Shown here piece by piece: positions 24,760 to 33,680 of a stretch of 64,000 bases of DNA. This stretch comes from Bacteroidaceae bacterium. Its GTDB lineage: Bacteria; Bacteroidota; Bacteroidia; Bacteroidales; Bacteroidaceae. Location: positions 1-64,000 of the forward strand of contig JAGCDE010000008.1 of NCBI GenBank assembly GCA_017651315.1, read 5' to 3'. Numbering within the stretch: position 1 is the stretch's first letter; every line of letters starts with the position of its first letter. Position numbers and translations under genes: made by a program. The notes under the pieces were generated by a model. It worked only from the letters and a program-made list of their open reading frames with translations. It ran no database searches and was not told where the DNA came from.

Positions 24760-25835
24760 TGTACTATGCTTCTTAATTCTATGTTGTTTTCACAGGCGTC
24801 TTTAAGGCCTTGGTATGTGTACTTGTATGCTTGCAAACCTTTCAGTCTGGTGCTTTCTAATGTGTAGAGACGTAGTTCATCCTGATATTGCGCCGCATTC
24901 TCAAGGACGTAGTTCAGGCTGTTTAATGTCTCTTGGCTATGGGTTGTCACAAAAATCTGCTTGTCCGTGTTCAGCGCCAGTGCAAATATTGCACTCCACA
25001 GTTTTGTGTATGCGGAGTAGTGTATGCCATTGTCAATTTCGTCAATGAGAATCATGTTGTTCAAAGGATTTGCCGCTGCTGCTACAATGTTAAGGTAGCG
25101 GCGCAATCCATCGCCTGCCATGCCGGAGGGCAACATTTCTGAGAGTCCTTCAAACCCTATATAGACATCGTCCTTAAGTATCTCTATGCCGTTTATCCTG
25201 CTGTCAAACAGTTTTAGCAGAGCCAGAACAGAGTCTTTGTTGTTGCGTTTGAACAGTTCTGTCAGGTCATTTACCAGATTGCTCGACATAAGATCGGCCG
25301 ATATGAGGAATGCCCTGTCCTGCTCCAGATAGCCATCGGCATATTTTCTGTTTACTACCATTCCCGATGGGTTTACCCGCAACCAGCATTTGTAGCTCTG
25401 GATTGAATTGTTCTTTTTTACATCAAAGTTCAGTTCTAACGTGTTGACGTATCTTACTGCTGATCCAGTCTGCTGTATAGGTTCCTTGTCTGGTTCGGCT
25501 TTTTCATCAAATACGTATGTCAATCCCATTCTTAGGCTTCGGCCTGTACTGTCAGAATGGGTGGCGTTTAGCTGAGGTGCTAATGACACGTCAAGATTGC
25601 GGAAAAAGTATTTTATGTCAATGAAGTTGCTGAATGGCTTTCGGGTTCTGCTTGAATTCAGCAGTTGAGGGGCATCGGGGTTGGACATAGACATAAGCAT
25701 GGCGATTGATTCAAGCACAGTACTTTTGCCGGAATTGTTCTGCCCAAGCAGTACGTTTACCCGTGCCATATCATCAATCTTAAGGTGCTCAATGCCTCTG
25801 AAATTGCTGATTTCTATATTCTTAATTCCTCTCAT
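24756..25835 (-). CDS. AAA ATPase, OLD/AAA_15-like
   Basis: A 359-residue ABC-type AAA ATPase. Walker A is GQNNSGKSTVLESI (residue ~33), the signature region is LPSGMAGDGLRRYLNIVAAA (~240), Walker B is MILIDEIDNGIHYS (~262) and the H-loop is IFVTTHSQETLN (~297). It lacks the coiled coils of SbcC/SMC. With the downstream DUF3226 TOPRIM-like protein it resembles a split OLD nuclease or PARIS-type defence pair. First gene of the operon; upstream 25836-25984 hold nothing I recognise. Confidence 0.85.
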   Translation of the reverse strand: MRGIKNIEISNFRGIEHLKIDDMARVNVLLGQNNSGKSTVLESIAMLMSMSNPDAPQLLNSSRTRKPFSNFIDIKYFFRNLDVSLAPQLNATHSDSTGRSLRMGLTYVFDEKAEPDKEPIQQTGSAVRYVNTLELNFDVKKNNSIQSYKCWLRVNPSGMVVNRKYADGYLEQDRAFLISADLMSSNLVNDLTELFKRNNKDSVLALLKLFDSRINGIEILKDDVYIGFEGLSEMLPSGMAGDGLRRYLNIVAAAANPLNNMILIDEIDNGIHYSAYTKLWSAIFALALNTDKQIFVTTHSQETLNSLNYVLENAAQYQDELRLYTLESTRLKGLQAYKYTYQGLKDACENNIELRSIVQ

Positions 25836-25984
25836 TCTCAGTCAAATATGTTATTGTTGGTGGGAAGGTTGACATTTGGTTGGTCAATAATAACCCACAT
25901 TAAATAAAAATCGGTATAAAAATAGGTGAAATCTGTGACTTTTGCAAGTTTCAGAAACAAATGTGCAATGGTTTGCAAGCTTTT

Positions 25985-26075
25985 GGAGGGCTATCCATTC
26001 AGCCGGCCTCGGTGTGGGCATCGGATGTCAAATACCTGATGTCCTTGCTCGCTGAGGCGCTTTACTACTCCCATT
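25985..26075 (-). pseudogene. deoxyribosyltransferase gene relic with internal deletion
   Basis: The minus strand encodes VVKRLSEQGHQVFDI, matching VVKKLREQGHQVFDF of the neighbouring intact gene, and then jumps to the bases of that gene's HTEAGW segment in another frame. The joined pieces leave out the ~60 codons between them. It lies directly downstream of the intact copy, so it comes from a tandem duplication. Confidence 0.7.
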
Positions 26076-26091
26076 TTGCACATGTCATTTG

Positions 26092-26514
26092 TCAGATTGC
26101 AGCGATAACTCCCTCAAAACTATCAGTGATGCAATCAAACATCTTATACATCAGCTCCGGCCCCTCCTTCTCAGGAATATAGGCAATGACCTTCTTGCCG
26201 GCACCAGCCATCCAGCCGGCCTCGGTGTGGGCGGATCGGCCGCAGGGGAGTACCAGGACGCAGACATCGGCCCAACGCATAGCGTCAAAATCGCGCTGGA
26301 ATCCGTAGCGGGACCATTCGTCGTCCAGGTGGGCGATGTAGTCCCGGGTGGTCCACTGCTCCCAGTCGGGGTCAACGTCGCGCCAGAAGAATCCGCCGCG
26401 GCCGTCGGGCGGGTTGCGGAAATCAAATACCTGGTGTCCCTGCTCGCGGAGCTTCTTTACTACATCGGGCTGGTAGGGGTTTTTCCAGCTGGAGGCTACG
26501 TATATCTTGGCCAT
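26092..26514 (-). CDS. nucleoside 2-deoxyribosyltransferase-like protein
   Basis: A 140-residue protein: MAKIYVASSWKNPYQPDVVK, GHQVFDFRNP, AMRWADVCVLVLPCGRSAHT, EAGWMAGAGKKVIAYIPE. The Asp/Glu-containing motifs resemble nucleoside 2-deoxyribosyltransferase (DUF4406/PF05014 group), which exchange or hydrolyse nucleobases. I start at ATG 26514 because the 24 upstream codons are encoded by the palindromic repeat and flank. A decayed second copy follows at 25985. Confidence 0.75.
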   Translation of the reverse strand: MAKIYVASSWKNPYQPDVVKKLREQGHQVFDFRNPPDGRGGFFWRDVDPDWEQWTTRDYIAHLDDEWSRYGFQRDFDAMRWADVCVLVLPCGRSAHTEAGWMAGAGKKVIAYIPEKEGPELMYKMFDCITDSFEGVIAAI

Positions 26515-26544
26515 AGTTGGGTTTGTTGTTTTGTTCTCTACAAA

Positions 26545-26580
26545 GATATACAAAAAGGTGACAGGCCCCAATTGCACCTC
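26545..26580. repeat. palindromic repeat, copy 7
   Basis: TACAAAAAGGTGACAGGCCCCAATTGCA: arms CAA/TTG with a degenerate GG-CCCC core. It lies upstream of the deoxyribosyltransferase-like gene and downstream of the 50-codon fragment, both minus. Confidence 0.6.
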
Positions 26581-26598
26581 AAACAAAGACTTGTCTTT

Positions 26599-26751
26599 TC
26601 AACTAAATTGCGGAAGGAAATCCATGTTAGGCTTTGTCTTGGAGAGCAGGAAGATGGCATCGTAGAAGTCGCGTCCATTCTTGATCTCGTAGCCAAAATA
26701 GAGCGGCTCCTTTACGTTCTGGTAATGGAAGGTGCTGATTTGGCCTTCCAC
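26599..26751 (-). pseudogene. short unrecognised coding fragment
   Basis: A 50-codon frame with a GTG start at 26751 directly abutting the stop of the YdeI-like gene. It encodes ISTFHYQNVKEPLYFGYEIK and FYDAIFLLSKTKPNMDFLPQ, which look like real protein. It may be the C-terminal remnant of a lost gene. I do not recognise the family. Confidence 0.4.
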
Positions 26752-27378
26752 TCATCGGGCGTGCGTTTGGTCCCCTGGTTGGCGCTTCTTACAAAAGCGT
26801 CCAGGTATTAATCGGCCGAAATCACTCCAGCCAGACTGAAGCTTGCCGTTGTGGGTATCTTGGATCAGTTTCTCCAATGTCTTTTGGGCGTATTCAGGGC
26901 GGTTGGTGTGCTGATAATGCTGGATGCGGTCAGCTTTTATGCGTTTGTAGGCTTCGGGGAATGTCTGCCAATGCTTCCACGCTTGCCTATCGGCCTTGAT
27001 GGCATTGAGCAGCCAGTCTTCAAAGACAAACAGAGCAGGGTCCAAATCAGGTGCCACAGCCAGTCCGGCGGGGGTCATCTCTCCAAGCCGAACAAGCCTC
27101 CTGCAGCGCTCCATGTTCTGCTCACACCAGTTGCTGCGCTTGCGGCGCGGGGTGAAATGCTGGATGGGTTTGCCGTCATCGATACGCTTCATTGTGCTGT
27201 CAATCCAGCCAAAGCATAGCGCCACCTCAACGGCGTCCACGTAACGCACCACGCCGGGACAATCGGCCTCCGCACGGTTTATGCGCAGCCAGAAATCACT
27301 CACTTTGTCGTGATTATCCTCATACCACCGATACAATTCCCCGCGCGTATGAATGTCAAGCAGATTGGTTACCTCCAT
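26752..27378 (-). CDS. YdeI/OmpD-associated family protein
   Basis: A 208-residue cytoplasmic protein with the YdeI pattern: LYRWYEDNHDKVSDFWLRIN, VEVALCFGWIDSTMKRID, KRSNWCEQNMERCRRLVRLG, MTPAGLAV and the terminal TLEKLIQDTHNGKLQSGWSD. E. coli YdeI affects envelope resistance by an unknown mechanism; the family function is unknown. After the usual end (FGRLI) there is a basic tail of ~16 residues that looks added, perhaps through loss of the native stop. Confidence 0.7.
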   Translation of the reverse strand: MEVTNLLDIHTRGELYRWYEDNHDKVSDFWLRINRAEADCPGVVRYVDAVEVALCFGWIDSTMKRIDDGKPIQHFTPRRKRSNWCEQNMERCRRLVRLGEMTPAGLAVAPDLDPALFVFEDWLLNAIKADRQAWKHWQTFPEAYKRIKADRIQHYQHTNRPEYAQKTLEKLIQDTHNGKLQSGWSDFGRLIPGRFCKKRQPGDQTHAR

Positions 27379-27384
27379 AATAAA

Positions 27385-28527
27385 TCAGCCGACAATGTAT
27401 TTGCCGAATCTGGGAATGCGCCGGATGATGATTGACACGATTGCGGTTATCACAAACGTGATGACGGCGGTTGCCAGGATGATGACGGGTGTGGGAATTG
27501 AAGTCTGGCGTAATCTGTCGGATATCACAGGAAGCAGCATCATGTGCATCAGGTACATACCGTAACTGGCTTTGGATATGGGTACAATCAGTTTGCGGTA
27601 AATCCGGCCGCTGCCGTCGGACCTGATCTGTTTAAGCATCGTGACGGTGCCCAGTGTCATGAGCGCAACACCAAGCGTCTCGTTATGCCAGGTGGTTTCC
27701 ATCCAAATAGTGTTGGCCCAGTCTCCGCGGACGGGGAATACGCCTTGGGCCTTGTGCAGTGCCTTAAGCACAAATCCGCCTTCTATGATGGCGAATCCGA
27801 TAATCAGCAGCGGTAGGGAGATTGTGAGTGCTCTCTTCCTGCTCAAATCGGCTGTAAACCTGCGGAAATAGAGACCCGCCAGCATATAGCCAATCATGCC
27901 GCTGATGTAGTAGAAGGTGCCGTTGGGGTTCCAGCTGCACTCGCCCCAGAGCGGGTAGTCGGCCTGGCGTGGTATGTACGAGGGGCCGATGATATATGGT
28001 ACATTGCCCGATGTCATGATGTCGCGGATGATAGGCAGAGTGGTGGTGAACAGCCATATTGCCAGATACACCTTAAGCTCTTTCCGGCTGACATCCTTAG
28101 CCCAGGGCGATAGCATCGGCATCAGGATATAGATGCCCAGCAGCATATATATGAACCATAGATGGGCAGCGGAGAAGTTGAAATTGAGCAGAAGTGACTT
28201 GAGACTTGCCGCGGGTGCATCGGACAGTAGGGCATACGCGATGGACCAGATGATGAACGGTATGAGAATCCGGACGGCCCTTCTCCTGACGAACTCGCCT
28301 GCCGGATAACGCAGGGGGAACAGCAGGTAAGATGATGCTATTACGAACAGGGGCACGCTCATCCTGGCGGCAGAGTCGATGGCCGATGTCCAGATCAGGT
28401 CGGACCTGGTGAGTATCAGCGTGTCATATCCGTTAAGGTAAAATGGTTCTGCACTATGAACCACCATCACAAGCAGACAGGCCAGTACCCGGAGCCAGTC
28501 CACCCATACTTCCCGTTTGGCTTCCAT
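27385..28527 (-). CDS. acyltransferase family 3 membrane protein
   Basis: A 380-residue integral membrane protein with about ten hydrophobic segments. It begins VWVDWLRVLACLLVMVVHSA, the acyltransferase-3 first helix with catalytic His, and has RRAVRILIPFIIWSIAYALL, LWFIYMLLGIYILMPML and YGMYLMHMMLLPVI. Such proteins O-acetylate or succinylate surface polysaccharides or secondary metabolites. The acceptor is unknown. It lies 6 bp from the next gene (27378), same strand. Confidence 0.8.
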   Translation of the reverse strand: MEAKREVWVDWLRVLACLLVMVVHSAEPFYLNGYDTLILTRSDLIWTSAIDSAARMSVPLFVIASSYLLFPLRYPAGEFVRRRAVRILIPFIIWSIAYALLSDAPAASLKSLLLNFNFSAAHLWFIYMLLGIYILMPMLSPWAKDVSRKELKVYLAIWLFTTTLPIIRDIMTSGNVPYIIGPSYIPRQADYPLWGECSWNPNGTFYYISGMIGYMLAGLYFRRFTADLSRKRALTISLPLLIIGFAIIEGGFVLKALHKAQGVFPVRGDWANTIWMETTWHNETLGVALMTLGTVTMLKQIRSDGSGRIYRKLIVPISKASYGMYLMHMMLLPVISDRLRQTSIPTPVIILATAVITFVITAIVSIIIRRIPRFGKYIVG

Positions 28528-28539
28528 GTCATTTCTTTT

Positions 28540-28600
28540 TTGTGCGCATTAGGGGCGTTTCGTTTTGTGTCAAAAGTACATTGGGGTGCCCCCTTTTGTG
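28540..28600. repeat. palindromic repeats, copy 8 (two adjoining hairpins)
   Basis: Two degenerate palindromes side by side: GTGCGCATTAGGGGCGTTTC then GTTTTGTGTCAAAAG, and ACATTGGGGTGCCCCCTTTTGTG (28578-28600, arms with GGGG/CCCC). It lies 10 bp before the end of the GH5 gene and upstream of the acyltransferase gene. Confidence 0.6.
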
Positions 28601-28610
28601 GTTTTTCGCG

Positions 28611-29717
28611 TCATTTCATCAGGATGTCAAACATTCCCTTGTCCTTGAAGTCCTGGGTGCGCTGGTCCCAGAAACCGAAGTCGGCGTCGTAGCACCAGAG
28701 GGTCCAGGCTATGTTGCACTCGTTGAAAATGGAGATCATGTCGGTCATCCAGGCGTAGGCCAGGTCGCGGGGCGTGCGCTGGTAGGCTCCCCATTCGCCG
28801 CAGAACAGCTGCAGGCCAAGGTCCTGTGCCAGTTTGATGGCATCGGCCATATCATTCTTGATGCGTTCGCGGCTCCACACGGTCAGTCCTTCGTTGTCGC
28901 GGATTATCTTCTGTATCTGCGGGGTGGCCTGCTCATACTCGGCTTGGGATATCAGCTGGCCGGGGTAGGTCACGGTGCCTGTGAACCGGCCTACATCAGT
29001 CCATGATGCACGGTAGTGGGTCACGAACATGGGGTTGTAGTAGTGGAAGCTCAGGATGATGTTCTTGTCGCCCTTGGGGATGCGCAAATCCTTGAACGTG
29101 CCCACGCTCTGCCAGCGGTTGGAGCCTATCACCAGTTTGCGCTCGGGTTCCAGCTTGCGCAGCGCGGCGTGCACCTTCTCCACAACCTGGTTCCACTGCT
29201 CCGGGTCATCGGCCACAGGCTCGTTCATGAACTCGTAGGCTACCATGCTGACGGGGAATCTCTTTAAGACGGCCGATAACTGCGTCCACATTTCTATGAG
29301 TTTCTGGAGCTCTGCAGGGTCTTCATAGAGGGCGTTCTTCTGGCCTTCCTGCAGTACGAAACTGTGGGACCTGAGGGTGTGCAGATCGACTATCACGCGC
29401 AGATTGTGCTTGCAGCACCACTCTACGGCGTTTGTCAGGAGCTGCCAGGCCTCATCCAGGCGGTTGCCCTGCTCGTCCCAGAACTGGACCTCGTCTATGG
29501 GCAGGCGGATGTGGTCAAATCCAAGTTCCCTGATCCGGATCATGTCCTGCTCCTTGATGTGGTTTGCGCGCGCCTGGCCCCGGGCCTGTGACTGGGAAAG
29601 CCAGTGGCTTACGTTTACTCCGCGTTTGATTTCAAAGCCGTTCTGAGCGTTGGCGTTGGGCTGTAATGCGGCCATCAGAACGATACTTACAGATAGGATT
29701 GTCAGCAGCTTTTTCAT
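28611..29717 (-). CDS. secreted GH5 glycoside hydrolase
   Basis: A 368-residue protein with signal peptide (MKKLLTILSVSIVLMAALQP NANAQ region). GH5 marks are GVNVSHWLSQSQ, LGFDHIRLPIDEVQF, LRVIVDLHTLRS, VAYEFMNEPVADD with the acid/base Glu (~residue 154), and LFCGEWGAYQ with the nucleophile Glu (~305). It would hydrolyse beta-1,4-glucan, mannan or similar in the periplasm. The start at 29717 was chosen because it begins the signal peptide; the eight upstream codons do not. Confidence 0.85.
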   Translation of the reverse strand: MKKLLTILSVSIVLMAALQPNANAQNGFEIKRGVNVSHWLSQSQARGQARANHIKEQDMIRIRELGFDHIRLPIDEVQFWDEQGNRLDEAWQLLTNAVEWCCKHNLRVIVDLHTLRSHSFVLQEGQKNALYEDPAELQKLIEMWTQLSAVLKRFPVSMVAYEFMNEPVADDPEQWNQVVEKVHAALRKLEPERKLVIGSNRWQSVGTFKDLRIPKGDKNIILSFHYYNPMFVTHYRASWTDVGRFTGTVTYPGQLISQAEYEQATPQIQKIIRDNEGLTVWSRERIKNDMADAIKLAQDLGLQLFCGEWGAYQRTPRDLAYAWMTDMISIFNECNIAWTLWCYDADFGFWDQRTQDFKDKGMFDILMK

Positions 29718-29875
29718 ATTCTTTCCTGTTTTGTTCTCCAAACATACATAAAAAATGCCGATTTTACGCCCGCTGACATGAAAAACGTTTCAAACAGGTT
29801 CTAAAAAACCGTTTCAGAAAGTTTTAAAAAACACCGCATCCGGAATGATCCCTATGTGTTTTTGGGGCTTTTTGC

Positions 29876-29883
29876 TAATTTTG
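29876..29883 (+). promoter_or_regulatory. -7 box for the DUF4832-type gene
   Basis: TAATTTTG matches TAnnTTTG. It is 20 bp before ATG 29904, and the AGAATCTGTTTTGATATG between them matches the MITE-like ends. The region 29742-29875 otherwise holds only AAACAGGTTCT and AAACCGTTTC-like imperfect repeats. Confidence 0.55.
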
Positions 29884-29903
29884 CTTTCAGAATCTGTTTT
29901 GAT

Positions 29904-31235
29904 ATGAAGAGAGTCATCCTGACAATCATATTGAGCGCAGTGAGTCTATGGTCCAGTCCGCAGACAGCCGGCGAAGGCGGCGTATGGCGACAGGTGGAGC
30001 TGGAACGGCAGATTGACTGCGTACAGCCCATGACCGGGCTGGTGCTCTGGCCCGATGAGGCCCGCAGCCGCAACGCACAGTACGGGCAGACCATCCAGCT
30101 GGAGTTCTCTTACTGCCTGCCCTGCAAGGTAGTGACGGGTTGCGCCGATGACGGCACGATCCTGTATGACTGGAGCTGGTTTGAGCGCCTGCTGGACGAT
30201 GTGGCGGGACGTGGGCACCAGCTTATTGCCCGCTTCCGGTACGAGTATCCGTCGGGTAGGGATGTGGACGGCAGCCGAGGCACGACTGCTGTTCCGCAGT
30301 ACATCAAGCAACTTCCTGATTACAAGGAGACATACGCGGCAAATCCGGGTGGCGACGGCCCCACCTGGTATGCCGACTGGAGCAACGCCGAGCTGCAGCG
30401 GTTTACACTGCAGTTCTATTCCGATTTTGCCCGGCGTTATGCCCAGGATCCGCGCCTGGCGTTCGTGGAGGTTGGTTTCGGGCATTGGTCGGAGTATCAT
30501 ATCTACGGCTCCACATATAATCTGGGGCACAATTTCCCGTCTATGGAGTTCCAGAAGCGGTTTTTTGAGCATCTGGACACCGTTATGTGCGGCATTCCCT
30601 GGGCTGTTTCGGTCGATGCCTCATCGGCCGGACACTCCCCTGTAACTTCCGATGCAGGGCTGATGGAGCTCAGGTTCGGTCTGTTCGACGACTCTTTCAT
30701 GCACAGGAACCACGAGTTGGGATCGGGCGACGGTTACAATGAGCAGTGCTGGAACAGGATAGGGCGCGGTACCCGATGGCAGACTGGCGTTTGCGGTGGC
30801 GAGATAAGCTATTATTCTGATAATGACCAGCGCAGTTTTCTTAGTCCGGACGGCATGTACGGGCATACCTGGGCGGAACAGGCGGCCAAGTACCATATCA
30901 CGTTCATGATTGCGAATGATGCGCCCCGTGGCGGTGTGGCCACACCTGAACGGTTCCGTGCCGGATCTATGGCAACGGGCTACAGGTTTGTGGTCAGAGA
31001 GTGCCGTACCGACGGCCGTGCAACGCGTCTTCTGGTGAGCAATGATGGTGTTGCACCTCTGTACCGGGATGCCTATTTCGCTGTGGGAAAGGTGCGTTCA
31101 GAAACATCGCTTAAAGGGTTGCTGCCGGGTCATGAGGTCTGGATTGAGATTCCCGCAGCACCATCCGGCACCGGTATCCGCATCGAATCGGACTATATCC
31201 TTCCTTCGCAGACTATCGGTTTCTCGACGTATTAG
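29904..31235 (+). CDS. secreted DUF4832/DUF4874-type TIM-barrel protein
   Basis: A 443-residue protein with signal peptide MKRVILTIILSAVSLWSSPQ. The middle resembles DUF4832 proteins: PMTGLVLWPDEARS, YCLPCKVVTG, DWSWFERLLDDVAGRGHQLI, LAFVEVGFGHWSEYHIYGS (conserved acidic/His residues) and SYYSDNDQRSF. This family is a predicted (beta/alpha)8 glycosidase of unknown substrate. I start at 29904 because the longer frame lacks a signal-like N-terminus. It is divergent from GH5, so the pair may work on one polysaccharide. Confidence 0.7.
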   Translation: MKRVILTIILSAVSLWSSPQTAGEGGVWRQVELERQIDCVQPMTGLVLWPDEARSRNAQYGQTIQLEFSYCLPCKVVTGCADDGTILYDWSWFERLLDDVAGRGHQLIARFRYEYPSGRDVDGSRGTTAVPQYIKQLPDYKETYAANPGGDGPTWYADWSNAELQRFTLQFYSDFARRYAQDPRLAFVEVGFGHWSEYHIYGSTYNLGHNFPSMEFQKRFFEHLDTVMCGIPWAVSVDASSAGHSPVTSDAGLMELRFGLFDDSFMHRNHELGSGDGYNEQCWNRIGRGTRWQTGVCGGEISYYSDNDQRSFLSPDGMYGHTWAEQAAKYHITFMIANDAPRGGVATPERFRAGSMATGYRFVVRECRTDGRATRLLVSNDGVAPLYRDAYFAVGKVRSETSLKGLLPGHEVWIEIPAAPSGTGIRIESDYILPSQTIGFSTY

Positions 31236-31251
31236 AGTCGTTCCTTTCAGT

Positions 31252-31779
31252 CTATATTTCAATCTCTATCATCCCGCCAAAGGGAATGAGGTTCTCAAAG
31301 GCGTGCCGAAGGTCACAGAGACCGGCATAGACGCGGGCGCAGGCCAGGACTCCGCCATGCGCAAATATCAGTACGTTTTCCAGCTCCTTCTGTTTGAGTT
31401 CGTCAAGAAATCCTGATATGCGCCGGTACATCTCGCGGAACGATTCACCGCCGGGGATGGGTGCATCGACAAAATTGTCAAACCACTCCTTTATGTAGGG
31501 GTCGTCAATATCATCATATCTCTGCATCTCCCATCGGCCGAAGTTGAGTTCCTTGATGCGGTTGTCCAGACGCGGAATGGGGTAACCGCAGAAATCGGCC
31601 AGACGGCGGCAGCGGGTCAGGGGACTGCTATAGACGGCATCGAACTTTAAGTCCGGTATGGCTGCCTTTACAGCCCGGGCTTCGGTCTCAAAGGTCTCTT
31701 TCAGGGGTACATCGGTCTGACCGTAGCAGGTGCCCTGCGGTACGTCGGGGGCGGTATGCCTGATAATGTAAACTTTCAT
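31252..31779 (-). CDS. cobC: alpha-ribazole phosphatase (histidine phosphatase)
   Basis: A 175-residue histidine phosphatase with YIIRHTAPDVPQGTCYGQTD, where RH is the active-site start, YSSPLTRCRRLADF, and FAHGGVLACA with the second His. It removes the 5'-phosphate from alpha-ribazole-5'-phosphate in lower-ligand assembly. Last of the minus-strand cobU-cobT-cobS-cobC group. A general phosphoglycerate mutase function is less likely given that context. Confidence 0.85.
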   Translation of the reverse strand: MKVYIIRHTAPDVPQGTCYGQTDVPLKETFETEARAVKAAIPDLKFDAVYSSPLTRCRRLADFCGYPIPRLDNRIKELNFGRWEMQRYDDIDDPYIKEWFDNFVDAPIPGGESFREMYRRISGFLDELKQKELENVLIFAHGGVLACARVYAGLCDLRHAFENLIPFGGMIEIEI

Positions 31780-31791
31780 GAAATCAATTGT

Positions 31792-32562
31792 TTAAAATAT
31801 TGCAGCCATAAGGCGGAATGAGAGTTCGGTAAGCAGGAACAGGGCTCCGCAGCAGTCGCCCGTGTAACCGTTAAGGCGACGTTTGAACAGCAGGATCAGC
31901 AAAAAGAATACTCCTACGGGAAGCGTAGTGAATATTAACGGATATTGAAGCGGGATGAATCCGTTCATGAAGCGTATGGCCCAGGGCAGGAATACCAGCA
32001 CTCCGAATCCCGAAACCAGCGTGAGGGTCTCCTCAAGGGCGGTGGGATGCTGATAGACGGTGCGGTTCTTGCTCTCGTCCTCCGGGCGGGCGTAAGGCAG
32101 GAACCATACGATGTGGCTGCTTACACACTTGCAGAACACGTCGCCGCAGATAAGGACTGCCGGGATATACTGTGCGCTGATATTAAGAAGCAGCGTATAT
32201 GACAGCAGGAAATAGAGAATGAGGCCGATGGTCCCATAGGTGCCTATGTGGGAGTCTTTCATTATCCTGAGCGTGCTGTCCTTATCGGTTCCGCCGCCGA
32301 AGCCGTCCAGGAAATCGGCCAGCCCGTCCTCATGCAGGGCACCGGTGAGCAGCACTCTGGACAGCAGGGCCAGAACGATTGCAGGCTGCATGAACATAAC
32401 CTTGGAGCATAGGAAGTACACCAATGCCGACAGGCCGCCGGTGAGAAGTCCGGTTACGCTCCACCAGCCGGTAACATGGCTGAAACACTCTGAAGGAACC
32501 TGTCTGATCTTGTAGAACGGCAGACGGGTGAAGAACATCAGTGCTGCAAGAAGGTTGTTCAT
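31792..32562 (-). CDS. cobS: adenosylcobinamide-GDP ribazoletransferase
   Basis: A 256-residue membrane protein with the CobS motif HEDGLADFLDGFGGG near residue 80 and several hydrophobic segments. It joins adenosylcobinamide-GDP with alpha-ribazole to give adenosylcobalamin (phosphate). It starts 12 bp upstream of cobC's stop side and is followed by it on the same strand. Length matches the family. Confidence 0.92.
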   Translation of the reverse strand: MNNLLAALMFFTRLPFYKIRQVPSECFSHVTGWWSVTGLLTGGLSALVYFLCSKVMFMQPAIVLALLSRVLLTGALHEDGLADFLDGFGGGTDKDSTLRIMKDSHIGTYGTIGLILYFLLSYTLLLNISAQYIPAVLICGDVFCKCVSSHIVWFLPYARPEDESKNRTVYQHPTALEETLTLVSGFGVLVFLPWAIRFMNGFIPLQYPLIFTTLPVGVFFLLILLFKRRLNGYTGDCCGALFLLTELSFRLMAAIF

Positions 32563-32622
32563 TTCATTGTTTTGGGTTAATAGTTAAGTTATTGGGGATA
32601 GATTGTCCGCGAATCCTTGTCT

Positions 32623-33672
32623 TCAGAAATACTTTGTTACGGACGCTTTCCTGAAAGAGTCCATCTCGTTGATCATTCTCACGGCCGACTGCACTATCGG
32701 ATAGGCGCAAACGGCACCGGAACCCTCGCCAAGCCTGAGGTCAAGATGGAGCAGGGGACGGGCGTTCATGCTCTCAAGCAACAGCTTGTGGCCGCTTTCA
32801 TCGCCCTGATGCCCGAAAATGGCATAGTCCAGTACTTCGGGGCAGAGTCTGGAGGCGGCCAGCATACAGGCGCTCATTATGAACCCATCTACGAGTATGA
32901 CCATACGTAGCTCTGCGGCACGCAGCATTGCACCAACGGCCATCGCCATTTCCAGACCTCCGAAATAGCACAGTATGTCCCGGACGGAGCAGGAGAGGTT
33001 GCCATCCTTGAACTTCCGCACGGCTCCGGCGAGCACCTCAAGCTTGTGGCTGACGCCCTTGCCGTCCAGTCCGGCGCCGGCACCGATGCACTGTGCAAGT
33101 GGTATGCCTGCCAGTAGATGCATCCAGACCGATGAGGCCGATGTGTTACCGCATCCCATCTCGCCGAAGCTTATCACGTTGCAACCGTCGGCAAACGCCT
33201 GGTCCACACATCGGGCACCGCGTTCAATACAGAGATCAAGCTCCTGCGGAGTCATGGCCGCTTCAACTGAGAAATCGCGTGTGCCCTTGCGCACCTTCAT
33301 GTCGATTATGCCGCTGCTGTAGTCCATGTCGTGGTCTATGCCGGCATCGACCACCATCAGTCTGAAACCGTGCTGACGGCACAGGAAACTGATGCCAGCC
33401 CCGCCTTCTAAAAAGTGGTATGACTGCTGCCAGGTCACCTCTTTGGGCGAGACGCTCACGCCCTGCGCCAGTATGCCGTGATCGCCGGCAAAGAGTATGT
33501 TGCAGGGATTCTTGAGCTCCGGACTCAGAGTGTGCTGTATCATGCAGACCTGTGCGGCAAGCGATTCAAGCCTGCCCAATGAGCCTTTGGGCTTGGTCAG
33601 GTTGTCTATCTTGTCCAGGACTTGTGCCCTGAAGTCATTGTCGGCTGTGGATTGTATGTTGAATGCCTCCAT
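32623..33672 (-). CDS. cobT: nicotinate-nucleotide-DMB phosphoribosyltransferase
   Basis: A 349-residue CobT. Motifs: [50 protein letters not shown], and [15 protein letters not shown] with the catalytic Glu near residue 317. It makes alpha-ribazole-5'-phosphate from nicotinate mononucleotide and dimethylbenzimidazole or another base. It is 60 bp from cobS and 8 bp from cobU. Which lower-ligand base is used cannot be told from sequence. Confidence 0.93.
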   Translation of the reverse strand: MEAFNIQSTADNDFRAQVLDKIDNLTKPKGSLGRLESLAAQVCMIQHTLSPELKNPCNILFAGDHGILAQGVSVSPKEVTWQQSYHFLEGGAGISFLCRQHGFRLMVVDAGIDHDMDYSSGIIDMKVRKGTRDFSVEAAMTPQELDLCIERGARCVDQAFADGCNVISFGEMGCGNTSASSVWMHLLAGIPLAQCIGAGAGLDGKGVSHKLEVLAGAVRKFKDGNLSCSVRDILCYFGGLEMAMAVGAMLRAAELRMVILVDGFIMSACMLAASRLCPEVLDYAIFGHQGDESGHKLLLESMNARPLLHLDLRLGEGSGAVCAYPIVQSAVRMINEMDSFRKASVTKYF

Positions 33673-33680
33673 GCGGTCTG

